A stretch of DNA of 19,153 nucleotides from Mycobacterium sp. (GCA_025965815.1 JAOPWF010000014.1:1-19153); one strand, 5' to 3'; numbered from the stretch's first letter, positions 10,587 through 17,931 are shown. Notes: generated by a model not told the origin, from the letters alone. Program-made: numbers and translations.

Positions 10587-11444
10587 GTGGAGGAACGGCC
10601 GCCGACACCGCGGTTCGAAGAGCACCGCCCGCATCTACGGGCGGTCGCCCATCGCATGCTGGGCTCGCTGAGCGAGGCCGACGACGCTGTGCAGGAGGGC
10701 TGGCTGCGAATGGACCGTACCGACATCAGCGACGTCCGAAATCTGCGCGGCTGGTTGACGACGGTCGTCGCACGGGTGTGCCTGGACATGCTGCGCGCAC
10801 GCGGCGCCCGGCGGGAGGAGCCACTGGCCGCTGCACCCGTCGACGTCGACGGCGTTGATCCCGAGCAGGAGGCGCTGCTGGCCGACTCCGTCGGTGTGGC
10901 GCTCCTCGTCGTCCTCCAGACGTTGTCGCCCGCCGAGCGACTCGCGTTCGTGCTGCACGACATGTTCGATCTACCGTTCGCCGAGATCGCGCCGATCGTG
11001 GGCCGGTCGGAGAACACCGCGGCCCAGCTCGCCGCCCGCGCTCGTCGCCGCGTGCGCGGCAAAACCCCCGAGCCGACAACCGATTTCGTCCGCCAGCGAC
11101 AGCTCGTCGACGCGTTCCTCGCCGCGGCGCGCAACGGCGACTTCGATTCACTGCTGGCGGTGCTGGACGGCGATGTGGTGCTGCACGTCGACGCCGCCGC
11201 CGCGGGCACCGCGACCACGGTCAGCGGCGCACAGGCGGTGGCGGCCGCCGCCCACCGGTTCTCAGACAACGGCCGGTTCGCCGAGACCGCCCTGGTGGAC
11301 GGCGCGGTCGGGATCGTCGTCGCGCCCAAGGGCCGCCTGCAGATCGTGCTCCGCTTCGGCGTGGAAGGGGACAGGATCGCCGCGATCGACATCGACGCCG
11401 ACCCGGAGCGACTTCGCCGATTCAGTTTCGCTGTCCTGGACTGA
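10587..11444 (+). CDS. ECF RNA polymerase sigma factor with SnoaL-like C-terminal domain (SigJ/ECF41-ECF56 type)
   Basis: The GTG start at 10587 has GGAGG five bases upstream. The 285-residue protein has sigma region 2 at about residues 9-75 (FEEHRPHLRAVAHRMLGSLSEADDAVQEGWLR), region 4 at about 105-158 (LSPAERLAFVLHDMFDLPFAEIAPIVGRS), and a SnoaL-like domain from about 170 to 283 (QLVDAFLAAARNGDFDSLLAVLDGDVVLH…). Such tails regulate the sigma factor in place of a separate anti-sigma factor. The YxGPWLPEP linker and DGGGK motif typical of ECF41 are not seen, so it is a relative rather than classic ECF41. It is not one of the M. tuberculosis genes at this locus. Confidence 0.88.
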   Translation: MEERPPTPRFEEHRPHLRAVAHRMLGSLSEADDAVQEGWLRMDRTDISDVRNLRGWLTTVVARVCLDMLRARGARREEPLAAAPVDVDGVDPEQEALLADSVGVALLVVLQTLSPAERLAFVLHDMFDLPFAEIAPIVGRSENTAAQLAARARRRVRGKTPEPTTDFVRQRQLVDAFLAAARNGDFDSLLAVLDGDVVLHVDAAAAGTATTVSGAQAVAAAAHRFSDNGRFAETALVDGAVGIVVAPKGRLQIVLRFGVEGDRIAAIDIDADPERLRRFSFAVLD

Positions 11445-11452
11445 CCTGCGCT

Positions 11453-11458
11453 CATAAT
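11453..11458 (+). promoter_or_regulatory. -10 box of a probable leaderless transcript (DUF4126 gene)
   Basis: CATAAT is close to TATAAT and ends exactly six bases before the GTG at 11465, so transcription would begin on the start codon. No Shine-Dalgarno sequence is present. Confidence 0.55.
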
Positions 11459-11464
11459 GATGCG

Positions 11465-12058
11465 GTGGAACTGCTGACCGGTTTCGGTCTTGCCACCGCT
11501 GCGGGGCTCAACGCCTACATCCCGCTGCTGATGCTCGGCCTACTCTCGCGATTCACCGACCTGGTGACCCTGCCGCACGGCTGGTCCTGGCTGGAGAACA
11601 GCTGGGTGATGGCGATCGTCGCAGTGCTGCTGGTGGTGGAGATCGTCGCGGACAAGGTCCCGGCGCTGGACAGTGTCAACGACGCGATCCAGACCTTCGT
11701 GCGCCCGACCGCAGGTGGGATCGTGTTCGGCTCCGGCACCGCCGCTCAGACCGCCGCGGTCACAGATCCCGGAGCGTTCGCCCACTCCGGCCAATGGATT
11801 CCGGTCGTCGTCGGCGTTCTCACCGCCCTGGTGGTGCACCTCGGAAAGACGGCGGTGCGACCGGCGGCCAACGTCGCCACCGCCGGGGTGGCGGCCCCGG
11901 TCCTGAGCACGGTAGAGGACTTCACCAGCGTCGTGCTGGTGTTCCTGGCGATACTGATCCCGGTGCTGGTGTTGGTCGCCATGATCTTGCTCGCATGGCT
12001 AGTCATCGGGTTCCTGCGCCGCCGGCGCCGAAAGGCCCGGGCGGCGGCACCAGGTTAA
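11465..12058 (+). CDS. DUF4126 family membrane protein
   Basis: The 197-residue protein starts at GTG 11465 with LLTGFGLATAAGLNAYIPLLMLGL, the glycine- and asparagine-containing first helix characteristic of DUF4126 proteins. It has about five membrane segments (about 5-27, 46-63, 80-98, 112-127 and 150-184). The conserved central part is VPALDSVNDAIQTFVRPTAGGIVFGS. The C-terminus is very basic (RRRRRKARAA), which should face the cytosol. No biochemical function is established for the family. It starts 20 bases after the sigma gene but appears to have its own leaderless promoter. It is convergent with glgC, and the 57 bases between them are filled by a GC-rich hairpin repeat. Confidence 0.85.
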   Translation: MELLTGFGLATAAGLNAYIPLLMLGLLSRFTDLVTLPHGWSWLENSWVMAIVAVLLVVEIVADKVPALDSVNDAIQTFVRPTAGGIVFGSGTAAQTAAVTDPGAFAHSGQWIPVVVGVLTALVVHLGKTAVRPAANVATAGVAAPVLSTVEDFTSVVLVFLAILIPVLVLVAMILLAWLVIGFLRRRRRKARAAAPG

Positions 12059-12067
12059 ACCCCCGGG

Positions 12068-12115
12068 TCGCTTCGCTCTCCCCCGCAAGCGGGAGGTGCC
12101 CCCAGCCGGCAGGGG
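12068..12115 (-). repeat. GC-rich intergenic hairpin repeat, copy 1, abutting the glgC stop
   Basis: On the plus strand the core at 12079-12104 contains CCCCCGCAAGCGGGAGGTGC and then CCCCA. CCCGC-AA-GCGGG forms a hairpin. The element ends at the base before the glgC TAA. A second copy at 16060-16108 shares the core and also abuts a stop codon. I recall similar elements between genes in other mycobacteria. Confidence 0.65.
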
Positions 12116-13330
12116 TTAGATCCAGACGCCCTTGCCGACGGCGACCACGCCGCCGGCGCTGATCGCGAACCGGTCGCGGTCCTTCTCCAGGTCGACCCCG
12201 ACCATCTCGCCGGGACCGACCACCACGTTCTTGTCCAGGATCGCGTGCCGCACCACGGCGCCGCGGCCGACGCGCGAGCCCGGCATCAGCACGCTGCCCT
12301 CGACGATCGCGCCGTCGTCCACGACGACGTTGGAGGACAGCACCGAATTTCGCACCGACGCGGCCGAGATGATGCTGCCCGCGCCGACCACCGATTCCTG
12401 CGCGGAGCCGCCGTTGACGAACTTCGCCGGGGCCAGGTTCTCCGACTCCCCGCGAATCGGCCAGCGCTTGTTGTAAAGGTTGAACACCGGGTGCACGGAC
12501 ACCAGGTCCATGTGTGCGTCGTAGAACGCGTCCAGGGTTCCGACGTCGCGCCAATAGCCGTGGTCGCGTTCGGTGGCACCGGGAACCTCGTTGTTGCTGA
12601 AGTCGTAGACCGCGGCCATCCCGTCTGAGACGAGCCGGGGAATGATGTCGCCGCCCATGTCGTGGTCGGAGCGATCGTCGTCGGCGTCGGCCCGAATCGC
12701 GTCGACGAGGACCTTGGTGGTGAAGATGTAATTGCCCATCGACACGAACGTCGCCTCGGGGTCGTCCGGCGTTCCGGGTGGGTCGGCCGGCTTCTCGACG
12801 AACTCGCGGATCCGGCCCGACTCGTCGGCGTCGATGCAACCGAAGGCGGTCGCCTCCGCGCGGGGCACCCGAATGCCGGCCACCGTCGCGCCCGCGCCGC
12901 TCTCGATGTGGAACTGCACCATCTGCTCGGGGTCCATGCGGTAGACGTGGTCGGCGCCGAAAACGACGATGTAGTCCGGATCCTCGTCGTAGATCAGGTT
13001 CAGCGACTGGTAGATCGCGTCGGCGGAGCCGGTGTACCACCGTGGCCCCAGGCGTTGCTGGGCCGGGACCGGCGTTATGTATTCCCCAGCCAGGCCGGAC
13101 AGCCGCCAGTTCTGCGAGATGTGCCGGTCCAGTGAATGCGACTTGTATTGGGTCAGTACGCAGATGCGCAGATACCGGGCGTTGACGAGATTGGACAGTA
13201 CGAAATCGATGAGCCGGTAAGCGCCGCCGAAGGGAACCGCGGGCTTGGCGCGGTCTGCCGTCAGCGGATACAGCCGCTTGCCCTCTCCGCCGGCCAGCAC
13301 TATGCCCAGCACGTGTGGCAATTCCCTCAT
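12116..13330 (-). CDS. glgC: Glucose-1-phosphate adenylyltransferase (ADP-glucose pyrophosphorylase)
   Basis: The 404-residue length equals that of M. tuberculosis GlgC. The N-terminal nucleotidyltransferase domain has [16 protein letters not shown] (about residues 9-24), [23 protein letters not shown], and the metal and sugar sites [11 protein letters not shown] and FVEKPADPP. The C-terminal left-handed beta-helix starts near residue 290, with the hexapeptide-like turns [16 protein letters not shown] and [17 protein letters not shown]. It makes ADP-glucose from glucose-1-phosphate and ATP in the cytosol. It is divergent from glgA/glgM across 151 bases. TAAGTT lies exactly six bases before the ATG, so the mRNA is probably leaderless. 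Confidence 0.97.
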   Translation of the reverse strand: MRELPHVLGIVLAGGEGKRLYPLTADRAKPAVPFGGAYRLIDFVLSNLVNARYLRICVLTQYKSHSLDRHISQNWRLSGLAGEYITPVPAQQRLGPRWYTGSADAIYQSLNLIYDEDPDYIVVFGADHVYRMDPEQMVQFHIESGAGATVAGIRVPRAEATAFGCIDADESGRIREFVEKPADPPGTPDDPEATFVSMGNYIFTTKVLVDAIRADADDDRSDHDMGGDIIPRLVSDGMAAVYDFSNNEVPGATERDHGYWRDVGTLDAFYDAHMDLVSVHPVFNLYNKRWPIRGESENLAPAKFVNGGSAQESVVGAGSIISAASVRNSVLSSNVVVDDGAIVEGSVLMPGSRVGRGAVVRHAILDKNVVVGPGEMVGVDLEKDRDRFAISAGGVVAVGKGVWI

Positions 13331-13336
13331 ACGACA

Positions 13337-13342
13337 AACTTA
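13337..13342 (-). promoter_or_regulatory. -10 box of a probable leaderless glgC transcript
   Basis: On the minus strand TAAGTT, six bases (TGTCGT), then the ATG at 13328-13330. The spacing puts the transcription start on the A of ATG. No Shine-Dalgarno sequence is visible. Confidence 0.6.
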
Positions 13343-13469
13343 TCGGCCGAGTGGTTTGTCGGGTAGGGCATTCGCGGGATTGACGTGTTCTGTCGGACTG
13401 TCCGTCAAGCTATTTGAGACCGGCTCCAACGACGTTGACAACAAGCCTGCGGCGCCGCGGCGCGGCTAT

Positions 13470-13475
13470 TACCGT
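13470..13475 (+). promoter_or_regulatory. -10 box of a probable leaderless glgA/glgM transcript
   Basis: TACCGT, six bases (CGAGGC), then the ATG at 13482. GAGG is too close to the ATG to act as a good ribosome site. The box fits TANNNT and places the transcription start on the ATG. Confidence 0.55.
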
Positions 13476-13481
13476 CGAGGC

Positions 13482-14642
13482 ATGCGGGTGGCGATGATGA
13501 CACGGGAATATCCACCTGAGGTCTATGGCGGGGCGGGAGTGCACGTCACCGAACTGGTCGCCCAGTTACGCCATCTGTGCGAGGTCGACGTGCACTGCAT
13601 GGGCGCACCCCGCGCCGGGGCGTTCGTCCATCAGCCCGATCCGGCGCTCAAGGGTGCCAACCCCGCGTTGTGGACGCTGTCCGCGGACCTGGTGATGGCC
13701 AACGCGGCCTCGAACGCCACCGTGGTGCACTCACACACCTGGTACACCGGGCTGGCCGGGCACCTCGCGTCGCTGCTGTACGGCATCCCGCACGTGCTGA
13801 CGGCCCACTCGCTGGAGCCCATGCGGCCGTGGAAGGCCGAACAGCTCGGCGGCGGCTACCGGGTGTCGTCGTGGGTGGAACGCACGGCGGTCGAGGCGGC
13901 CGACGCCGTGATCGCGGTGAGCGCGGGGATGCGCGAGGACGTGCTGCGCACCTACCCCGCGTTGGACCCGAACCGGGTGCACGTGGTGAAGAACGGCATC
14001 GACACCGAGGTGTGGTACCCAGCGGAGCCGCAACCGGGCGAGTCGGTGCTGGCCGAACTGGGCGTCGACCCGAACCGGCCGATCGCGGCGTTCGTCGGGC
14101 GCATCACCCGGCAGAAGGGCGTCGCGCACCTGGTTGCGGCGGCGCACCGGTTCGACCCCGAGGTTCAGCTGGTGCTCTGCGCCGGCGCGCCGGACACCCC
14201 GGAGATCGCCGCCGAGGTGACTGCCGCGGTGCAGGAACTGGCCCGCGCCCGCACCGGGGTGTTCTGGGTACGGGAAATGCTGCCGATCGGGAAAATCCGC
14301 GAAATACTCTCCGCGGCAACTGTTTTCGTGTGCCCGTCGGTTTATGAGCCGTTGGGAATCGTCAACCTGGAGGCCATGGCATGCGCGACCGCGGTGGTCG
14401 CCTCCGACGTCGGCGGCATTCCAGAGGTGGTGGCAGACGGGGAAACCGGGCTGCTGGTGCACTGCGACCCAGCCGATCCTGCCGGTTTCGAATCCCGCCT
14501 GGCCGACGCCGTGAATGCGTTGGTCGCCGACCCGGAGAAGGCCAAGCGGTTCGGCGAGGCCGGACGTCAGCGGTGCATCGACGAGTTCTCCTGGGCACAC
14601 ATCGCCGAGCAGACGCTGGAGATCTACCGCAAGCTGTCGTGA
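13482..14642 (+). CDS. glgA: GT4 alpha-maltose-1-phosphate / glycogen synthase (GlgM, annotated GlgA)
   Basis: The 386-residue protein begins at ATG 13482 (RVAMMTREYPPEVYGGAGVH), matching M. tuberculosis Rv1212c; a longer upstream frame overlaps glgC and is rejected. It has the GT-B fold of family GT4: the donor-side loop GGAGVHVTEL (16-25), HSHTWYTGLAGH, the start of the second domain at AAFVGRITRQKGVAHL (202-217), and the E-x7-E motif Glu289 to Glu297 (PSVYEPLGIVNLEAMA). In mycobacteria this enzyme is reported to act mainly as GlgM, joining ADP-glucose to glucose-1-phosphate to give maltose-1-phosphate for GlgE. It is divergent from glgC and followed by a strong hairpin. Confidence 0.95.
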   Translation: MRVAMMTREYPPEVYGGAGVHVTELVAQLRHLCEVDVHCMGAPRAGAFVHQPDPALKGANPALWTLSADLVMANAASNATVVHSHTWYTGLAGHLASLLYGIPHVLTAHSLEPMRPWKAEQLGGGYRVSSWVERTAVEAADAVIAVSAGMREDVLRTYPALDPNRVHVVKNGIDTEVWYPAEPQPGESVLAELGVDPNRPIAAFVGRITRQKGVAHLVAAAHRFDPEVQLVLCAGAPDTPEIAAEVTAAVQELARARTGVFWVREMLPIGKIREILSAATVFVCPSVYEPLGIVNLEAMACATAVVASDVGGIPEVVADGETGLLVHCDPADPAGFESRLADAVNALVADPEKAKRFGEAGRQRCIDEFSWAHIAEQTLEIYRKLS

Positions 14643-14655
14643 CCGGGTGCGACAG

Positions 14656-14682
14656 CGAACCCCGCGCACGGCGCGGGGTTCG
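14656..14682. terminator. Strong hairpin between glgA and the DUF3117 gene, probable bidirectional terminator
   Basis: CGAACCCCGCGC, loop ACG, GCGCGGGGTTCG: a perfect 12-bp stem starting 14 bases after the glgA stop and ending 15 bases before the stop of the convergent DUF3117 gene. There is no T-tract on either side, which is common for mycobacterial terminators. Confidence 0.7.
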
Positions 14683-14697
14683 TCAACGGCCGGGCCG

Positions 14698-14865
14698 CTA
14701 GCTGGTGACGCCTTTGAGTTCGTCGCCTAGTGCAGCAGCCTCTTCGGGTGTGAGCTCGACGACGAGTCGTCCGCCGCCTTCCAGTGGTACCCGCATAACG
14801 ATGCCGCGCCCCTCCTTGGTTGCTTACAGTGGACAGTCTCCGGTCCGGGGCTTCATCGCCGCCAT
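14698..14865 (-). pseudogene. DUF3117 family small protein (Rv1211 homologue) with an in-frame stop
   Basis: Reading the minus strand from ATG 14863-14865 gives MAAMKPRTGDCPL, a TAA at codon 14 (14824-14826), then ATKEGRGIVMRVPLEGGG and RLVVELTPDEAAALGDELKG, ending VTS and TAG (14698-14700). Family members known to me read TGDGPLEATKEG, so codon 11 has changed Gly to Cys and codon 14 Glu to stop. Both are single G-to-T changes on the coding strand. The rest of the 55-residue protein is unchanged, and GGAGGGAGC about seven bases upstream is a good ribosome site. The function of the family is unknown, but it is very conserved in Actinobacteria. The damage may be recent, or a sequence error. Restart at Met24 (14794-14796) is possible. 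Confidence 0.8.
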
Positions 14866-15041
14866 CGAGTGCTCCCTCCAGACATGAGCCGGCCCGCCTT
14901 GACGAACCCGGTCGGGGGCCGAGGCTGCCCACCCGTTGCAGCACCCGGCAATGAACTGCATACTTCCGCAGCCTATTGTTCCCTATCGCCGACGATCGGT
15001 GTGCAAGACCCGGTTCTACGGTGCGCGTCGCCCGCTGTGGC

Positions 15042-15635
15042 TCATTGCCGGCCGGGCGTCGGGACCCAACAGGATTGGACGTGATCGTCGACCATTCCGG
15101 TCGCCTGCATCAGTGCGTATGCAGTGGTCGGGCCCACGAACCGGAAGCCGCGTCGCTTCATTTCCTTGGCCATGGCCGTTGATTCCGGGCTGACCGCGGG
15201 CACCAGGGACAGGTCCGCCGGTCGGGGCCGCTGTGGCGGCGCAAACGACCAGAGCAGCTCATCGAGGCCGGCGTCCAGGTCGGCGGCAGCCCGTGCGTTG
15301 GCGATGGTGGCGTCAATCTTGGCCCGGTTACGGACGATCCCGGCATCGCCCATCAGTCGCTCGACGTCGCGGTCGGTGTAGCGCGCCACCCGATCGATAT
15401 CGAACCGGTCGAACGCTTGGCGGAAGTTCTCCCGCTTGCGCAGGATGATCAGCCAGGACAGGCCACTCTGGAAGGCCTCCAGTGACATTCGCTCGAAGAG
15501 TGCTTCCGGCCCGTGCAGCGGGCGGCCCCACTCGTTGTCGTGGTAATCCCGGTAGAGGGTGAAATCGGCTGACCCGCCCGCAGATACGGCCCAGCCGCAA
15601 CGGACCAGGCCGTCGTCGTCGATCGCCGCGGTCAC
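15042..15635 (-). CDS. tag: DNA-3-methyladenine glycosylase I
   Basis: The 197-residue protein is a Tag-type base-excision repair glycosylase that removes 3-methyladenine from alkylated DNA. The four zinc ligands of the family are present as Cys13 (VRCGW), His32 (YHDNEWG), His185 (DDHV) and Cys189. Glu53 (MSLEAFQSGLSW) aligns with the active-site Glu38 of E. coli Tag. LRKRENFRQAFDRFD and AGIVRNRAKIDATI are further family blocks. The GTG start at 15633-15635 overlaps the stop of the DivIVA-domain gene (GTGA), implying translational coupling. M. tuberculosis Rv1210 (tagA) holds the same position. It is the last gene of the fadD6-folP2-gpgS cluster. Confidence 0.95.
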   Translation of the reverse strand: MTAAIDDDGLVRCGWAVSAGGSADFTLYRDYHDNEWGRPLHGPEALFERMSLEAFQSGLSWLIILRKRENFRQAFDRFDIDRVARYTDRDVERLMGDAGIVRNRAKIDATIANARAAADLDAGLDELLWSFAPPQRPRPADLSLVPAVSPESTAMAKEMKRRGFRFVGPTTAYALMQATGMVDDHVQSCWVPTPGRQ

Positions 15636-16021
15636 GACTCGTCCTGACCACCCGACGGCAATGCGTGCACGCCGCCGTCGGAGGACTCGCCGCGCTGTCC
15701 GGTGTGGTGGTCGAGTTCCCCGCCCTCAACGGCGTGCGCGGCCTGCACCGCCGCGAGTTGGCCGCGCAGCAGGTCGAGCTCCTGGCCCAACCGGTCGAGC
15801 ACCCAGTCCACCTCACTGGTCTTGTAGCCGCGGAGGGTCTGGGTGAACTTGACCGCGTCCACGTCGGTACCGGTCACCCCCGAGGCGGGCAGCACGGTCG
15901 CCGTGGTCGCGCGCGGCAGCGGCGGCAACGACTCCCCCCGGCCGAAGATCACGCTGGCCAGACCGAACAGCACGACGGCGACCAGAATCAACACAACGAG
16001 GTACAGCAGGACCAATGTCAC
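15632..16021 (-). CDS. DivIVA-domain membrane-anchored protein (Rv1209 homologue)
   Basis: The 129-residue protein starts at GTG 16019-16021. One N-terminal membrane helix covers about residues 3-26 (LVLLYLVVLILVAVVLFGLA). A short linker precedes a DivIVA-type segment at about 53-90 (VDAVKFTQTLRGYKTSEVDW, then VLDRLGQELDLL), which should form a coiled coil in the cytosol. The tail is hydrophilic and disordered. DivIVA domains sense curved membranes or organise polar growth factors, but this short anchored type has no proven role. It lies between gpgS and tag and overlaps tag by four bases. Eighty-seven bases containing a hairpin repeat separate it from gpgS. Confidence 0.85.
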   Translation of the reverse strand: MTLVLLYLVVLILVAVVLFGLASVIFGRGESLPPLPRATTATVLPASGVTGTDVDAVKFTQTLRGYKTSEVDWVLDRLGQELDLLRGQLAAVQAAHAVEGGELDHHTGQRGESSDGGVHALPSGGQDES

Positions 16022-16059
16022 GTCACCGATACTGCCGGAGGCTCGCTCGGAGCGCTGCG

Positions 16060-16108
16060 GGCCTCCCCCGCGAGCGGGGAGGTACCCCCACCCGCTTGCC
16101 GGGGGAGT
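16060..16108 (-). repeat. GC-rich intergenic hairpin repeat, copy 2, abutting the gpgS stop
   Basis: The plus-strand core at 16064-16090 matches copy 1 at 12079-12104 with two substitutions and one extra G. CCTCCCC…GGGGAGG forms a hairpin, and CCCCCAC…GCCGGGGG adds a second one. The element ends on the base before the gpgS TGA, so it has the same placement relative to its gene as copy 1. Confidence 0.65.
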
Positions 16109-17053
16109 TCAGCGCGGCCGCAGCGTAATCATCGGCGGCCGGTCGTCCAGCGACACCGGCGACGTCCGCGCCGTGTAGTCCTCGCCGTCGGCGAAGAACT
16201 GGGTCAGCCCGACCCCTGAATCCGGGATTCCGCAGCGGGAGAGAAGCGTTGCGATGACCTGCCTGCTCATCGAGCCCAGTTCGGTCAGCGGGCGGTTGCG
16301 GTGCGCCCGCACGCCGAGGTTGACCTGTGCGATGGCGTCCATGCCGAGCCGGTCGTAGGTGTCGACGAGCAGGCCGATCTCCACGCCGTAACCCGGGGCG
16401 AACGGCACCGAGGTGAGCAACTCGCGGGTGCCGGCGTACTCGCCGCCCAGCGGCTGCAGCACGGACCCCAGTTCGGGGCGCAGCGCCGCCAGCAGTGGGC
16501 GTGCCACCAACTGGGTGACCCGGCCACCGCCGTTGGCGTCCTCGCTGCCGCTGACCTTGAGCGGTCGCCGGTAGAAGCCCTTGACCAGGTGCACACCGTC
16601 GACTGTGAGCAGCGGCCCGACGAGGCGGGGCACGAACATCGGGTCGGGGTCGATCAGGTCGGAGTCGACGAAGACGACGATGTCGCCGCTGGTGGCCGCC
16701 AGCGAGCGCCACAGCACTTCGCCCTTGCCTGGTTGGGGCGCCACCTCGGGCAGCGCCACCTCGCGGCTGACCACCCGTGCCCCCGCGGCGACCGCGCGGA
16801 TCTCGGTGTCGTCCGTCGAGCCGGAATCCAGCACGATGAGCTCGTCGACGAGTCCACCGAGCAGCGGCGTGATCGTTTCGACCACGGATCCGACGGTTTC
16901 TTCCTCATTAAGCGCCGGCAGCACGACCGAGATGGTGCACCCGGCCTTCGCGGCTATCAGCTCGGCCACCGTCCAGGACGGACGGCTGAAGCTGTGGTGG
17001 GTAAGCCACTCTCCGGTTACAGAATCCGTGACGGCCAGCTCTGAAGTTGTCAT
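16109..17053 (-). CDS. gpgS: Glucosyl-3-phosphoglycerate synthase (GT81)
   Basis: The 314-residue enzyme transfers glucose from UDP-glucose to D-3-phosphoglycerate, the first step of 6-O-methylglucose lipopolysaccharide synthesis. Visible motifs are VVLPALNEEETVGSV (about 43-57), IVLDSGSTDDT (73-83), PGKGEVLW (108-115), the metal-binding DSD at 130-132 (VFVDSDLIDPDP), GFYRRPL for acceptor binding, and VRAHRNRPLTELGSM. These agree with M. tuberculosis GpgS (Rv1208, 324 residues). The ATG overlaps the folP2 stop by four bases, so the two are translated together. Confidence 0.95.
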   Translation of the reverse strand: MTTSELAVTDSVTGEWLTHHSFSRPSWTVAELIAAKAGCTISVVLPALNEEETVGSVVETITPLLGGLVDELIVLDSGSTDDTEIRAVAAGARVVSREVALPEVAPQPGKGEVLWRSLAATSGDIVVFVDSDLIDPDPMFVPRLVGPLLTVDGVHLVKGFYRRPLKVSGSEDANGGGRVTQLVARPLLAALRPELGSVLQPLGGEYAGTRELLTSVPFAPGYGVEIGLLVDTYDRLGMDAIAQVNLGVRAHRNRPLTELGSMSRQVIATLLSRCGIPDSGVGLTQFFADGEDYTARTSPVSLDDRPPMITLRPR

Positions 17054-17925
17054 GCCAGTCCCCTCACCGTGCGCGTCGGCGGACGCACGCCCTGGATCGA
17101 CGCGACCATTTCCAGCACACGTCGAGTAGGTCCCACTTCGTGTACCCGGAACATCCGTGCACCGTCAGCGGCCGCAAGTGCCGTGGCCGCCAGGGTGCCG
17201 TCCAGGCGCTCGGTCAAACCCACACCCAGAGTTTCCCCGACAAAATCTTTATTGCTCAGTGCCATCAGCACGGGCCATCCGGTATTAACAAGATCTTTCA
17301 CATGGCGCAACAAACTAAGGCCGTGATAAGTGTTTTTGCCGAAATCATGTGTCGGATCGATGAGCACTGCGTCACGCGCGACTCCGGCGGCGACCGCCCG
17401 CTCCGCCGCTGCGGTGACCTCTGCGATGACGTCGTCGACCACACCGCGCTCCGATGTGCCGTAGCTGACCCGGAACGGCCGGGTCCGCGGGACGGCGCCA
17501 CCGGTGTGCGAGCACACCAGCCCGGCGCCGAACTCGGCGGCCACCTCCGGCAACCCCGGATCGCTGCCGCCCCAGGTGTCGTTGACCAGGTCGGCGCCCG
17601 CGGCGCAGGCCTGTTTCGCCACCGCCGAGCGCCAGGTATCCACGCTGATCAACTGCTCGGGATATTCGGCGCGCAGCCATTCAATGAACGGCACCACGCG
17701 GGCGATTTCTTCGTCGGCATCCACATTCGAGCCGGGACCCGCCTTGACGCCACCGACGTCGACGACATCGGCGCCGTCGGCGATCACCCGGTGCGCGGCC
17801 GCTTTCGCGTCCTCGTCGGTGAAGGTGGCGCCGCGGTCGTAGAACGAGTCGGGCGTGCGGTTGACGATCGCCATGATCAGCGCGCGATCAGCGGCGACCT
17901 GACGACCGCAGAAGGTGGACTGCAC
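17050..17925 (-). CDS. folP2: FolP2, dihydropteroate synthase-like protein
   Basis: The 291-residue TIM-barrel protein matches Rv1207. Pterin-side motifs remain: IMAIVNRTPDSFYDRG (17-32), DVGG (about 56-59), ISVDTWR, VNDTWGG, and FRVHEVGPTRR. The p-aminobenzoate loop that reads DIGGESTRPG in true dihydropteroate synthases is DVGGVKAGPG here, DPG-GFGK is DPTHDFGK, and the SRK motif is SNK. M. tuberculosis FolP2 is reported to lack dihydropteroate synthase activity, so its reaction is unknown; coupling to gpgS hints at a link with methylglucose polysaccharide. The GTG start at 17923-17925 follows TAGCCT by exactly six bases, so a leaderless promoter may sit after fadD6. M. tuberculosis FolP2 has a longer repetitive N-terminus. 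Confidence 0.93.
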   Translation of the reverse strand: MQSTFCGRQVAADRALIMAIVNRTPDSFYDRGATFTDEDAKAAAHRVIADGADVVDVGGVKAGPGSNVDADEEIARVVPFIEWLRAEYPEQLISVDTWRSAVAKQACAAGADLVNDTWGGSDPGLPEVAAEFGAGLVCSHTGGAVPRTRPFRVSYGTSERGVVDDVIAEVTAAAERAVAAGVARDAVLIDPTHDFGKNTYHGLSLLRHVKDLVNTGWPVLMALSNKDFVGETLGVGLTERLDGTLAATALAAADGARMFRVHEVGPTRRVLEMVASIQGVRPPTRTVRGLA

Positions 17926-17931
17926 ACGTCC

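Noticed and set aside
12003..13337. 444-codon minus-strand open frame in another frame of glgC
   Set aside because: Arginine- and glycine-rich shadow of glgC, which has all catalytic motifs in its own frame.
13435..13440. Perfect TTGACA upstream of glgA as a -35 element
   Set aside because: It lies 29 bases before the TACCGT box, much too far for a sigma-A promoter, and no TANNNT lies at 17 bases or so.
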